From: Halotia branconii CENA392
Lineage (GTDB): Bacteria; Cyanobacteriota; Cyanobacteriia; Cyanobacteriales; Nostocaceae
NCBI RefSeq assembly: GCF_029953635.1
Contig: NZ_CP124543.1
Span: forward strand, 1,591,455 to 1,655,454
Direction of reading: 5' to 3'
Length of the DNA stretch: 64,000 nucleotides
In this document: in pieces, positions 25,126 through 32,897 of the stretch
Numbering within the stretch: position 1 is the first letter of the stretch
Layout: each line of letters begins with the position of its first letter
Translations under genes and position numbers: made by a program
The notes under the pieces: model-generated
Database searches by the model: none
Told to the model about the DNA's origin: nothing
Seen by the model: the letters and a program-made list of their open reading frames with translations, nothing else

Positions 25126-25372
25126 GCGCTAACTCCTGAGCTAATTCTTCGGGAGTTACTTGAAAAGGTGAAACATTATAGCGATGGAGTGCTTCTAGGA
25201 ATTGGTGACGGCTAACTCCAGCAATTTCAGCAGCCTTAGATTGAGAAACTGTACCAACTTCATACCACTTGACAGCCGCCGCTAAACGCATTTCTTGAAC
25301 AAACGTTTCTGGATTACTGCGGAGTGCTGAAAATACATCATTGGGAAGGTCGATGCTAACTTGTATGGTCAT
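25118..25372 (-). CDS. UPF0175 antitoxin
   Basis: An 84-residue UPF0175 protein. The N-terminal VSIDLPNDVFSAL is a ribbon-helix-like strand and helix, followed by EMRLAAAVKWYEVGTVSQSK and the HTH-like AAEIAGVSRHQFLEALHRYN. UPF0175 genes regularly precede DUF3368 toxins. Its 3' end overlaps the toxin start by 8 bp, so the module is intact and coupled. The 246 bp upstream contain a HIP1 site, a dispersed GTAGACGC spacer and a palindrome. Confidence 0.9.
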   Translation of the reverse strand: MTIQVSIDLPNDVFSALRSNPETFVQEMRLAAAVKWYEVGTVSQSKAAEIAGVSRHQFLEALHRYNVSPFQVTPEELAQELARD

Positions 25373-25568
25373 AAATTCAGTGGAATTGGCAGTTTGTTTT
25401 TAGGCTAAGGCTAACATTACTTTTATTCAATACACAATGTTTAATGGTGATGTTGGTAAAGAAGGCTGATGAATGCGATCGCAGTTTGCAAGAGAAAACG
25501 CGTAGACGCAACGCGGCTTGTCGTAGACATCGCCTATTTTGGAATGTGGAGGTATGAAAGCATAGTAG

Positions 25569-25585
25569 GGTGAGCATTGCTCACC
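25569..25585. promoter_or_regulatory. Palindrome upstream of the orphan VapB
   Basis: GGTGAGCA-T-TGCTCACC is a perfect 17-bp palindrome ending 33 bp before the VapB start. VapB/AbrB-type antitoxins bind such sites to repress themselves, so it is a candidate operator. Similar GGTGAGCAxTGCTCACC sequences also occur as dispersed spacers in cyanobacteria, which weakens the case. Confidence 0.35.
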
Positions 25586-25618
25586 AGAACCCTAAACCAA
25601 ACTACTATATAAATTCTT

Positions 25619-25846
25619 ATGAACACTGCCAAACTTAGCACTGATGGCACACACCAAATTGTGATTTTGCCCGAAGATTTTCAACTCACTGGCACAGAAG
25701 TTTATATTAAAAAAATTGGTAATGCAATTATTCTTATTGCCAAAGATAACCCCTGGCGATCGCTTATTGACAGTCTAGACAATTTCTCTGATGATTTCAT
25801 GACTAATAGCGATCGGCTACTCATCGACACCAGAGAGAGTTTATAA
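25619..25846 (+). CDS. VapB-type (SpoVT-AbrB) antitoxin, orphan
   Basis: A 75-residue VapB: an N-terminal AbrB-like swapped-hairpin domain (TAKLSTDGTHQIVILPEDFQ, then TEVYIKKIGNAIILI) and a toxin-binding tail PWRSLIDSLDNFSDDFM. In the usual Nostoc module a VapC PIN toxin starts within a few bases of the stop. Here only 127 bp of spacer with a 7-bp ACGAATT repeat separates it from the end of the convergent TIR-STAND gene, and I see no VapC sequence. It is therefore a solitary antitoxin. Confidence 0.85.
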   Translation: MNTAKLSTDGTHQIVILPEDFQLTGTEVYIKKIGNAIILIAKDNPWRSLIDSLDNFSDDFMTNSDRLLIDTRESL

Positions 25847-25973
25847 ATGCGATACCTCGCATTCTTGGGCTGTAGTTATTAAAGAACTGGGTTGAGTATC
25901 TGTAAACAGGCACTGCACTTTGCCTTAAAACTATAAATACTGTTCTTTAAAATTACGAATTACGAATTACGAA

Positions 25974-28900
25974 TTACTTCCACCATCGCCCTACATCTAT
26001 AATTGCATGGGCAACTTCTGCCGTTGCAACTTCACCACCTAATGCAAAGATAACTGGAAACAATGCTTTGATATCTGCCAGCAAATTAGGACGAGTGCGA
26101 AGAGACAACTCATCAAGTGTATCTTGCCACACAGGGAAAAGTTTAGTATTCGGCATTTTTGACAGACCTGAAGCTAAGGCACCGAGGGCATCGGCACGAT
26201 GTGACTCATCCTGAATCGCCCTAGCGGCGGTGAGTGCTTCTGGCAAAACCTCTGGCAGTTTGTCGGCTAAGGCACTGAGGGCAGAGGCGCGATATTTTTC
26301 ATCCTGAATCGCCCTGGCGGCGGTGAGTGCTTCTGGCAAAACCTCTGGCAGTATGTCGGTGGCTAAGGCATTGAGGGCATAAACGCGATGTAACTCATAC
26401 TGAATCGTCCTGGCGGCAGCGAGTGCTTCTGGCAAAACCTCTGGCAGTTTGTCGGCTAAGGCATTGAGGGCATAAACGCGATGTAACTCATCCTGAATCG
26501 CCCTGGCGGCAGCGAGTGCTTCTGGCAAAACCTCTGGCAGTTTGTCGGCTAAGGCATTGAGGGCATAAACGCGATGTGACTCATACTGAATCGTCCTGGC
26601 GGCAGCGAGTGCTTTTGGCAACAACTCTGGTGGCAGTTTGTCAGCTAAGGCACTGAGGGCATCGGCGCGATGTGACTCATACTGAATCGCCCTGGCGGCA
26701 CTGAGTGCTTCTGGCAAAACCTCTGGCAGTTTGTCGGCTAAGGCACTGAGGGCATTGGCACGATATTTTTCATCCTGAATCGCCCTGGCGGCAGCGAGTG
26801 CTTCTGGCAAAACCTCTGGCAGTTTGTCGGCTAAGGCACTGAGGGCATTGGCACGATATTTTTCATCCTGAATCGCCCTGGCGGCAGCGAGTGCTTCTGG
26901 CAAAACCTCTGGCAGTTTGTCGGCTAAGGCACTGAGGGCATCGGCGCGATGTGACTCATACTGAATCGTCCTGGCGGCAGCGAGTGCTTCTGGCAAAACC
27001 TCTGGCAGTTTGTCGGCTAAGGCATTGAGGGCATCGGCGCGATGTGACTCATACTGAATCGTCCTGGCGGCAGCGAGTGCTTCTGGCAAAACCTCTGGCA
27101 GTTTGTCGGCTAAGGCATTGAGGGCATAAAGGCGATGTGACTCATCCTCAATCGCCCTGGCGGCAGCGAGTGCTTCTGGCAACAACTCTGGTGGCAGTTT
27201 GTCAGCTAAGGCACTGAGAGCATCGGCGCGATGTGACTCATCCTCAATCGCCCTGGCGGCAGCGAGTGCTTCTGGCAAAACCTCTGGCAGTTTGTCGGCT
27301 AAGGCACTGAGGGCATCGGCGCGATGTGACTCATCCTGAATCGCCCTGGCGGCAGCGAGTGCTTCTGGCAAAACCTCTGGCAGTTTGTCGGCTAAGGCAC
27401 TGAGGGCATAAACGCGATGTGACTCATACTGAATCGTCCTGGCGGCAGCGAGTGCTTCTGGCAACAACTCTGGTGGCAGTTTGTCAGCTAAGGCACTGAG
27501 GGCATCGGCGCGATGTGACTCATCCTGAATCGTCCTGGCGGCAGCGAGTGCTTCTGGCAAAACCTCTGGCAGTTTGTCAGCTAAGGCACTGAGGGCATCG
27601 GCGCGGTCTAACTCATACTGAATCGCCCTGGCGGCACTGAGTGCTTCTGAAAATGCTAGTTTTTCTAAATTTGGTGGCAAATATTTGATTAGCTTTGCTA
27701 AGGCTTTGACTTTCCTTTCTAGTTCTGGATTTTGCAAAGCGTAAGCCAGACCTTGTTCAGCAGTCCACAGATTATTTTTGACTAATGCAATCAGCAATTC
27801 AACTGGTAAATTAGCTGCCAAACTATTCAGGGATGCAATCATCAAAGCATAGCGACACTGCAAACCCATCACTTGGGGCAATGTTGACTCATTCCAATTC
27901 GCTTGGGCTAATTCCCAAGCACGAGAAATATCCGTGATGTAACCTCCTGCTTGCCCCAATTTCTCCCGCATTTCATACCAGCCATTATTCCCACTCGCTG
28001 ACTCTTCCCGCAATAACGAGTGAATCTCTTCAAAGAGTCCCGCCTTTTCCAAATGCCATACTAAATGCTGATGAATGTAACCATCATCAGCCAAGGTATG
28101 CCATAAATTATTGTGGGTTTTCTGGCGATATTTCTCCAAAAAAGCAGCGTGAGCAGCAATCAGATTTAAACCTAACCCTGGCAAATCTCCTGTCTGCCTT
28201 GGCTGTGGCGCAGCAGTTAACAAATTACAGGCTAAATCATGGAACAAGTCATGTAACCGATAGGTAGGCGTACCATCAGCAAGGGGTACTCCTGTTAATA
28301 ACAATGCCTTATTCCGTAAATATTGCAACATCTTGGCAGCATCACGCTCATCCATCTGCCACAGCGTCGCCGCCATCATCCTATTAATGTTGACATCCTC
28401 CGGCAACACCCCCAACCAAGCAAAATGCTGTTGCTTTTCTAATGGCATTCGCTTGATACTCAAGTTTAATGATGCCGTTAAACTCAAGCGTTTTAAACTC
28501 GCCTCATCGGTAATTTCTTCAGCTTCCGGGCGGTCAAAACTGGTTAATCTCGCTACCTCCTGCCGAATATCCGCCAATAGTTCATCCCAAGTTGTACCAC
28601 AAGCAACTTCGGCGGCTGCAAGTTCTAATGCCAAGGGGAGATAACCTACACCTTGAGCTAAATTTTGGGCTGACTGACGTTCTACACCTGTAATCTCCCG
28701 TCCTAATTTTTTTGTCAGCAATTCCATTGCCTGAGTATCTGTCATGATATCCAGGTTGTAGATGCTAGCTGCTAAGGCATCAGCAATTACCCTTTCACGG
28801 GTGGTTACTAAAACTTGACAACGCGACCCACCAACATTAAATGCTTGAGCATCTTGCGTATTCCAAGCATCGTCAACTACCAGTAATACAGCCTTGTCAT

Positions 28901-29675
28901 AAAGCAGTGTCCGCAGATGGGTGGAAGTTGCTTCTACACTGGTAGGTTTAAAGCTATGGTCTCCTAGTTCCTGCACCCAACCACTCAATAAAGAAAGCAC
29001 ATTGGGTTCCTGTCCTAAAATTGCCCACAAGATACCGTCACAAAAGCAAGTTTGGATTGCTTCATCATGGGCTAAAGCCATTGCTAATGTAGATTTACCC
29101 ACAGAACCCAAGCCGTGAATTGCAGTAATTACTAAAGCACGACTATCTAATGACTCTGTGAGGAGGCGAGTTTTTAAATCATCACTATATTCTGGGCGTT
29201 CTACAAAGTGTGTCGGTAAAGGTGGCGCTTGAAAGATACGGTAAGCAGAATGAGCAATATTAGTATTAAGAGGATAGTGCTTTTTAAGCGCAGCAATCAA
29301 ATCCTCAATTGCTTTTGTAGGGTTTTGCCAGTAGAGAGCAATACATTCATCAAAACTAAATTTCCCGACATCAGCATCCTCTTCCATCTGAAGACAAAAA
29401 ACCCGCGTTTGTCCACCATAAGTCTGCTGTCTGGCTGCGTTCACAATCTGAGATGCCCAAGTGGTTCCCAAGGCTCTACTCGTCCCACACAATATTACTG
29501 CCCCGCCAGCACTCAGAACTTTTGAGACTTCCTCGGTGAATGACTCCCCCACCATTACAGTTCCGCGATGCACTACTTCATAGCCAGCCTCACGGATGGG
29601 TGTTGCCAATTCTTCCGCTAAATCTTCTTCCTTTGGGTGATGGGCAATATAAACTTGCCAGTTGCTCTGACTCAT
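25974..29675 (-). CDS. TIR-like/NB-ARC protein with 16 near-identical helical repeats
   Basis: 1233 residues. Residues 1-130 are TIR-like (VYIAHHPKEEDLAEELATPI, then GESFTEEVSKVL and AVILCGTSRALG), but the W-x-x-x-E catalytic position is Ile77 (W73-A-S-Q-I). NB-ARC follows, with Walker A GLGSVGKST (188-196) and Walker B VLLVVDDAW (263-271), and a winged region around 390-560. From about 671 to 1170 come 16 repeats of 31-32 residues, consensus LPEALAAARAIQDESHRADA plus LSALADKLPEV, an alpha-alpha unit related to TPR/HEAT-like folds. It overlaps the upstream TIR gene by ATGA. The architecture is that of NLR-like immune sensors; the ligand is unknown. Confidence 0.92.
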   Translation of the reverse strand: MSQSNWQVYIAHHPKEEDLAEELATPIREAGYEVVHRGTVMVGESFTEEVSKVLSAGGAVILCGTSRALGTTWASQIVNAARQQTYGGQTRVFCLQMEEDADVGKFSFDECIALYWQNPTKAIEDLIAALKKHYPLNTNIAHSAYRIFQAPPLPTHFVERPEYSDDLKTRLLTESLDSRALVITAIHGLGSVGKSTLAMALAHDEAIQTCFCDGILWAILGQEPNVLSLLSGWVQELGDHSFKPTSVEATSTHLRTLLYDKAVLLVVDDAWNTQDAQAFNVGGSRCQVLVTTRERVIADALAASIYNLDIMTDTQAMELLTKKLGREITGVERQSAQNLAQGVGYLPLALELAAAEVACGTTWDELLADIRQEVARLTSFDRPEAEEITDEASLKRLSLTASLNLSIKRMPLEKQQHFAWLGVLPEDVNINRMMAATLWQMDERDAAKMLQYLRNKALLLTGVPLADGTPTYRLHDLFHDLACNLLTAAPQPRQTGDLPGLGLNLIAAHAAFLEKYRQKTHNNLWHTLADDGYIHQHLVWHLEKAGLFEEIHSLLREESASGNNGWYEMREKLGQAGGYITDISRAWELAQANWNESTLPQVMGLQCRYALMIASLNSLAANLPVELLIALVKNNLWTAEQGLAYALQNPELERKVKALAKLIKYLPPNLEKLAFSEALSAARAIQYELDRADALSALADKLPEVLPEALAAARTIQDESHRADALSALADKLPPELLPEALAAARTIQYESHRVYALSALADKLPEVLPEALAAARAIQDESHRADALSALADKLPEVLPEALAAARAIEDESHRADALSALADKLPPELLPEALAAARAIEDESHRLYALNALADKLPEVLPEALAAARTIQYESHRADALNALADKLPEVLPEALAAARTIQYESHRADALSALADKLPEVLPEALAAARAIQDEKYRANALSALADKLPEVLPEALAAARAIQDEKYRANALSALADKLPEVLPEALSAARAIQYESHRADALSALADKLPPELLPKALAAARTIQYESHRVYALNALADKLPEVLPEALAAARAIQDELHRVYALNALADKLPEVLPEALAAARTIQYELHRVYALNALATDILPEVLPEALTAARAIQDEKYRASALSALADKLPEVLPEALTAARAIQDESHRADALGALASGLSKMPNTKLFPVWQDTLDELSLRTRPNLLADIKALFPVIFALGGEVATAEVAHAIIDVGRWWK
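26165..27665. repeat. 93/96-bp tandem repeats coding the sensor repeats
   Basis: Sixteen copies of 93 bp (31 residues), a few of 96 bp where PEV is replaced by PPEL. Adjacent units are often identical over 40 or more bases, and variants (QDE/QYE/EDE, SHRAD/SHRVY/EKYRAN) are shuffled among positions. This indicates recent duplication or gene conversion. Confidence 0.9.
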
Positions 29676-30055
29676 TTGATTGCCCGCAGCAGTTCAGATA
29701 TGCCTTGTGACCAGTCTTTAACTAAATCTGCATACTTAATATCGGCTAGAATAGCTGGTGGTTTTCCTCCTGTGAGCAAAATCGGCAATACTTTTACTTG
29801 GTGTCCTGACAACTGTCGGGCTAACACAGACATCCACTCACGGTTTACCCAAGGCGACATCTCAGACGAGGAATAACACAACACTAAATACTTAGACCCT
29901 TCTAGCCCTTGGTCAACACGCTCAACAATCGAATCGCCTATGTCTATCTTCCATTCATCAAACCATACTTCATGCCCAGCATCTTTTAATTCATTCGCCA
30001 GTCGTTCAGCTTGTTGAGCATCACTTTTACGATGACTGATAAAGACATTAGGCAT
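29672..30055 (-). CDS. Stand-alone TIR-domain protein
   Basis: A 127-residue single TIR domain: VFISHRKSDAQQAERLANEL (box 1), GHEVWFDEWKIDIGDSIVE (BB loop region), KYLVLCYSSSEMSPWVNREW with Glu73 four residues after Trp69. That Glu matches the catalytic position of TIR NADases, so the protein may cleave NAD or make a signal from it. It carries no other domain and so needs a partner for control. Its stop overlaps the start of the TIR-NB-ARC gene (ATGA), so the two are made together and probably interact through TIR-TIR contacts. A strong palindrome lies upstream. Confidence 0.92.
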   Translation of the reverse strand: MPNVFISHRKSDAQQAERLANELKDAGHEVWFDEWKIDIGDSIVERVDQGLEGSKYLVLCYSSSEMSPWVNREWMSVLARQLSGHQVKVLPILLTGGKPPAILADIKYADLVKDWSQGISELLRAIK

Positions 30056-30128
30056 AAGTAAATTCTTGACTTGAATGATATTAATTTAACAAATATATAG
30101 CAGCCCTAAATTATTCGTGAACAACAAA

Positions 30129-30165
30129 CTAGATCCCCGACTTCTTTGAGAAGTCGGGGATCTAG
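30129..30165. terminator. Perfect 16-bp inverted repeat overlapping a stop codon
   Basis: CTAGATCCCCGACTTC and GAAGTCGGGGATCTAG flank a TTTGA loop. The last bases include the TAG stop of the RNA ligase family gene at 30164-30162. Very stable as RNA, it probably terminates that gene and separates it from the TIR operon. The same palindrome is known to me as a dispersed spacer in Nostocales. Confidence 0.75.
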
Positions 30166-30704
30166 AGTGAAAAACCAAACTCTGATTTAACATTCCAGCG
30201 CTTACCGTCGTGTAATAGCAGTGTTAAATTTTCAGCAATAAACTCAAAATGTAACTGACGTTGGGCAAACTCTGGCCAAGCAGCTTTAAAGTTTTGCCGA
30301 GTTAAATCTCGAAACGCAATCGTCATGTGAGGAGCAAAAGGGCGCGTTTGAGAAACTTGATCAACAATACTCAACTTACTTTCTGTATACGCCACCAAAT
30401 CAGCTTGTAAATTCAAAAGCTCTTGACTTCTAATAACATTAATATAGATAACGCGGGGTGCAAAGGCTGCATAACCGCTGAGGGTTATAGGTATTGACTG
30501 CTGTTTTGTGGCAAACTCGCTTAAAGATGCTTCTAGTAGTGGCACATCTGCATCTGGCCATTCAAAGGGCGGTTGCAAGGTAATGTGAGGCGGAGATTTT
30601 TGGGCAGCGCGACTGCCATAGTTATCAGCAAAGTACTGTTTAACTTGTTTGGCATACTCTTGAATATGCCGAGGCGGTAGAAGGGCAATGAAAAAACGGC
30701 TCAT
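30162..30704 (-). CDS. 2'-5' RNA ligase / cyclic phosphodiesterase family protein
   Basis: A 180-residue 2H phosphoesterase. The two H-x-T motifs are PHITLQPPF (39-47) and PHMTIAF in the C-terminal half. It opens RFFIALLPP as in LigT/ThpR proteins, and has the usual bilobal length. Members hydrolyse or form 2',3'-cyclic or 2',5' phosphodiester bonds of RNA or nucleotides. Some 2H enzymes degrade immune cyclic nucleotides, and this gene ends about 110 bp before the TIR operon on the same strand; any link is speculative because a strong hairpin separates them. Confidence 0.9.
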   Translation of the reverse strand: MSRFFIALLPPRHIQEYAKQVKQYFADNYGSRAAQKSPPHITLQPPFEWPDADVPLLEASLSEFATKQQSIPITLSGYAAFAPRVIYINVIRSQELLNLQADLVAYTESKLSIVDQVSQTRPFAPHMTIAFRDLTRQNFKAAWPEFAQRQLHFEFIAENLTLLLHDGKRWNVKSEFGFSL

Positions 30705-30997
30705 CGCATTTCAGTGAACAGTCAAAAGAGGCAGGGGAGCAGGGGGCAGGGAGCAAGGGAGAAAGCAACAGACAAAGCTTGTTACTTTGCCCCAGCAAGA
30801 GCGCCCTTTTAGGGCGGGGCTTTATACCCATGTTCTGCTCTGCTCCACGGCTTCGGGCAGGGCTTGCTCCCCTTGTTCCCTGCCTCGACGAATAAATTTA
30901 ATTTTGTCCAACTACTTATTAGTTTATTTTGAGCAGCGATCGCCTCAAAAATATACAACTATATTTACAATACAAAATTCTCAGAGGTTGCCAGCAG
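30705..30997. other. Intergenic with G-rich and dispersed repeats
   Basis: 293 bp between divergent genes. It contains a GGGGAGCAGGGGGCAGGG spacer, a GCGCCC-TTTTA-GGGCGGGGC hairpin near 30800, and a 40-bp dispersed repeat at 30881-30920 (see 49956). No gene. Confidence 0.5.
30881..30920. repeat. 40-bp dispersed repeat, copy 1
   Basis: Starts TGCCTCGACGAATAAATTTA and ends CCAACTACTTATT. 38 of 40 bases match 49956-49995 in the same orientation. Non-coding in both places. Confidence 0.8.
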
Positions 30998-31264
30998 ATG
31001 CCTTGGTTTGTCAAAATTGAAGCCGGTACAGTCGATAAACCCCTCTTTGACCAATACGTACCCGCCCATAAAGCCTACGTTAAAGAGTTAATTGCCAAAG
31101 GACACAAAGCCCGGACAGGTTATTGGGCGCAGTTGGGAGGAGGCATGTTGCTGTTTGAGGCGAACTCAATGGATGAAGCTCAAACGATTGTCGCTGCTGA
31201 CCCATTGGTAAAAAACGGCTGCGTTGACTATCAACTTTACGAATGGAAAATTGTAGTCGAATAA
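30998..31264 (+). CDS. YciI family protein
   Basis: The ATG at 30998 (MPWFVKIEAGTVDKPLFDQY) fits the family better than an upstream in-frame start at 30929, whose extra residues fall in a dispersed repeat. The 88-residue product has the YCII fold pattern: HKAYVKELIAKGHKARTGYW, GGGMLLFEANSMDEAQTIV, DPLVKNGCVDYQLYEW. YciI-like proteins are small dimeric alpha-beta enzymes or modifiers; the conserved His and Asp pair may be catalytic. The role in cyanobacteria is not known to me. The SRP RNA gene follows 38 bp later. Confidence 0.85.
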   Translation: MPWFVKIEAGTVDKPLFDQYVPAHKAYVKELIAKGHKARTGYWAQLGGGMLLFEANSMDEAQTIVAADPLVKNGCVDYQLYEWKIVVE

Positions 31265-31302
31265 CACACACTTACTGAACTTTTGGTGTTATGCTTTTAG
31301 TA

Positions 31303-31396
31303 GACCTGGATCTATGCGACTGCAACGCCTAAACTTTGTCAGAACCGGAAGGTAGCAGCAATACGGGATGCTTGGGGTAGGCGTAGCCTCCGGGTC
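31303..31396 (+). ncRNA. ffs: Signal recognition particle RNA (small bacterial type)
   Basis: The conserved apical domain is visible as GTCAGAACCGGAAGGTAGCA then GCAATACGGG, containing the GGAA tetraloop and the Ffh-binding asymmetric loop. The flanks pair: GACCTGGA with TCCGGGTC, and CGCCTA with TAGGCG. About 94 nt, as expected for a 4.5S-type RNA. It guides membrane-protein targeting with Ffh. It lies between yciI and the phasin-like gene. Ends are estimated from pairing. Confidence 0.9.
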
Positions 31397-31425
31397 GCCC
31401 TATTTGTTAGGAGCGTTCAGCAGCA

Positions 31426-31806
31426 ATGGCTGGTTTTGGTGATATTGTTCAAAAAGCTTTTTACCTCGGTGTCGGCTTAGCTTCTTACGCAGGTGAGAAA
31501 GCTGGGGGAAAATTAGCAGAACTGCGATCACAAGTCCAAAAACTGGCAGATGAAATGGTGGCAAAGGGCGAAATGAACACCGAAGAAGCCCGCCGCTTCG
31601 TCGAAGAAATGATGAAGCAAGCTCAACAGCCCCAACCACCCAGTGAAACCTCAGACAAAACACATCCTTCTGAACCTCGCCGCATCGAAATCTTAGAGGA
31701 AGACGAAGAACCAACTGTTAAACAACCCTCAACCGAGAATGTAGATCATTTGCGTCAGCAAGTGTTAGAACTGCAAGAAGAGTTAAAAAAACTGCAAAAC
31801 GATTAA
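31426..31806 (+). CDS. Phasin-like cyanobacterial protein
   Basis: A 126-residue protein. The N-terminal 70 residues form an amphipathic helix (IVQKAFYLGVGLASYAGEKA, AELRSQVQKLADEMVAKGEM) of the kind found in phasin-family or PHA-granule-associated proteins. A Pro/Glu-rich linker follows, then a short coiled coil (LRQQVLELQEELKKLQ). It probably coats a surface or membrane; no PHA genes are adjacent, so the link to polyhydroxyalkanoate is only by resemblance. It starts 30 bp after the SRP RNA. Confidence 0.7.
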   Translation: MAGFGDIVQKAFYLGVGLASYAGEKAGGKLAELRSQVQKLADEMVAKGEMNTEEARRFVEEMMKQAQQPQPPSETSDKTHPSEPRRIEILEEDEEPTVKQPSTENVDHLRQQVLELQEELKKLQND

Positions 31807-31947
31807 ATCTAAAAGCGACTTTTTAGCTTGAGTGATCGTAGTCAGCAGGGCTTTGGCATGACGCTATGACCAAAGGCTTTATAATATACATTGCCTAGGG
31901 TGTACTTACAGTGCTTCACGCCGGGCAGCATTAAAGGCGTAAAGTTT

Positions 31948-32346
31948 ATGGAACAATTGCAGAAAGATTTAACAGAAATTGTAGAAACAGTAGCTGGTGA
32001 AGTAGAGCTATTCTTCCTAGGAATGAGTGAAATGGTAGATGCCTTTTTTGATCTGACGGAAGAAATTACTGAACAAGTACAAAGTACTTTTGTCACTGAA
32101 GTTGATCAGTATTTACAGGAATTAGCTGAACCGTTTTTTTCGGAAACTTACTGGGAACTAGAAGACATCATGGCAGACTTAGATCCCGGTTTTCCTTACG
32201 AAGTTGAACCCACACCCGAAAAAAATGCAGCCTGTATAGGTTGTAATAACTACCACGGTCAAGTGTATGGCGGTAACTTGTTAGTTTGTGCCATGCATCC
32301 CCACGGATGGGACGATGAAAGTTGTCCAGACTGGGAACGGGAGTAA
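31948..32346 (+). CDS. Conserved cyanobacterial protein with C-terminal cysteine cluster
   Basis: From the ATG at 31948 the product is 132 residues (MEQLQKDLTEIVETVAGEVE). An upstream TTG start is possible but less likely. The N-terminal two thirds are acidic helix; the last 45 residues are CIGCNNYHGQVYGGNLLVCA followed by MHPHGWDDESCPDWE, with four Cys and several His that look like a metal or Fe-S site. This ending is widely conserved in cyanobacterial proteins of unknown function. No operon partner is obvious; queF follows about 100 bp downstream. Confidence 0.7.
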   Translation: MEQLQKDLTEIVETVAGEVELFFLGMSEMVDAFFDLTEEITEQVQSTFVTEVDQYLQELAEPFFSETYWELEDIMADLDPGFPYEVEPTPEKNAACIGCNNYHGQVYGGNLLVCAMHPHGWDDESCPDWERE

Positions 32347-32449
32347 GAGGCAGGGGGGCAGGGAGCAGGGAGCAGCACTTCGACTACGCTCAGTGACCGG
32401 GGCAGGGGAGATAAATAACTACTGACAACTGACTATTGACAACTAACAA

Positions 32450-32866
32450 ATGACTATTGACAAATCATCCGAAACTGTGTATCAGCCAAATTCAGAAATG
32501 AAGTATGGCGAACGGGAAATTGCCGAAGGGCAATTAATTACATTTCCTAATCCCCGTGTGGGCAGACGATACGATATTAGTATTAGTTTGCCGGAATTTA
32601 CATGCAAATGTCCGTTTTCTGGCTATCCTGACTTTGCCACAATTTATATTACCTACATCCCTGACGAACGGGTAGTAGAGTTAAAGGCGCTTAAACTTTA
32701 CATTAACAGTTACCGCGATCGTTATATTTCTCACGAAGAATCAGCTAATCAAATTTTGGATGATTTTGTTGCAGCTTGTGACCCTTTAGATGTGACAGTA
32801 AAAGCAGATTTTACCCCCCGTGGAAATGTGCATACTGTTGTAGAAGTACGGCATCAAAAGCAATAA
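32450..32866 (+). CDS. queF: 7-cyano-7-deazaguanine reductase
   Basis: NADPH-dependent reduction of preQ0 to preQ1 on the way to queuosine in tRNA. The 138-residue unimodular QueF contains CKCPFSGYPDFATIYITYIP with the nucleophilic Cys, VELKALKLYINSYRD (the QueF NADPH motif, with A where E-S-K-S-L-K is usual), HEESANQILDDFV, and TPRGNVHTVVEVRH at the end. It is monocistronic within dispersed G-rich spacers. Confidence 0.95.
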   Translation: MTIDKSSETVYQPNSEMKYGEREIAEGQLITFPNPRVGRRYDISISLPEFTCKCPFSGYPDFATIYITYIPDERVVELKALKLYINSYRDRYISHEESANQILDDFVAACDPLDVTVKADFTPRGNVHTVVEVRHQKQ

Positions 32867-32897
32867 TTTCATTAACGTTTGTGTGAGGAAACGTTTA

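Noticed and set aside
25377..25577. 66-codon minus-strand ORF
   Set aside because: Covers a dispersed GTAGACGC spacer and a palindrome; composition not protein-like.
32883..32897. GTG start for the P-loop kinase
   Set aside because: The ATG at 32898 has the better-spaced ribosome site and begins directly with the NRVAVFGNAGGGKST fold start.
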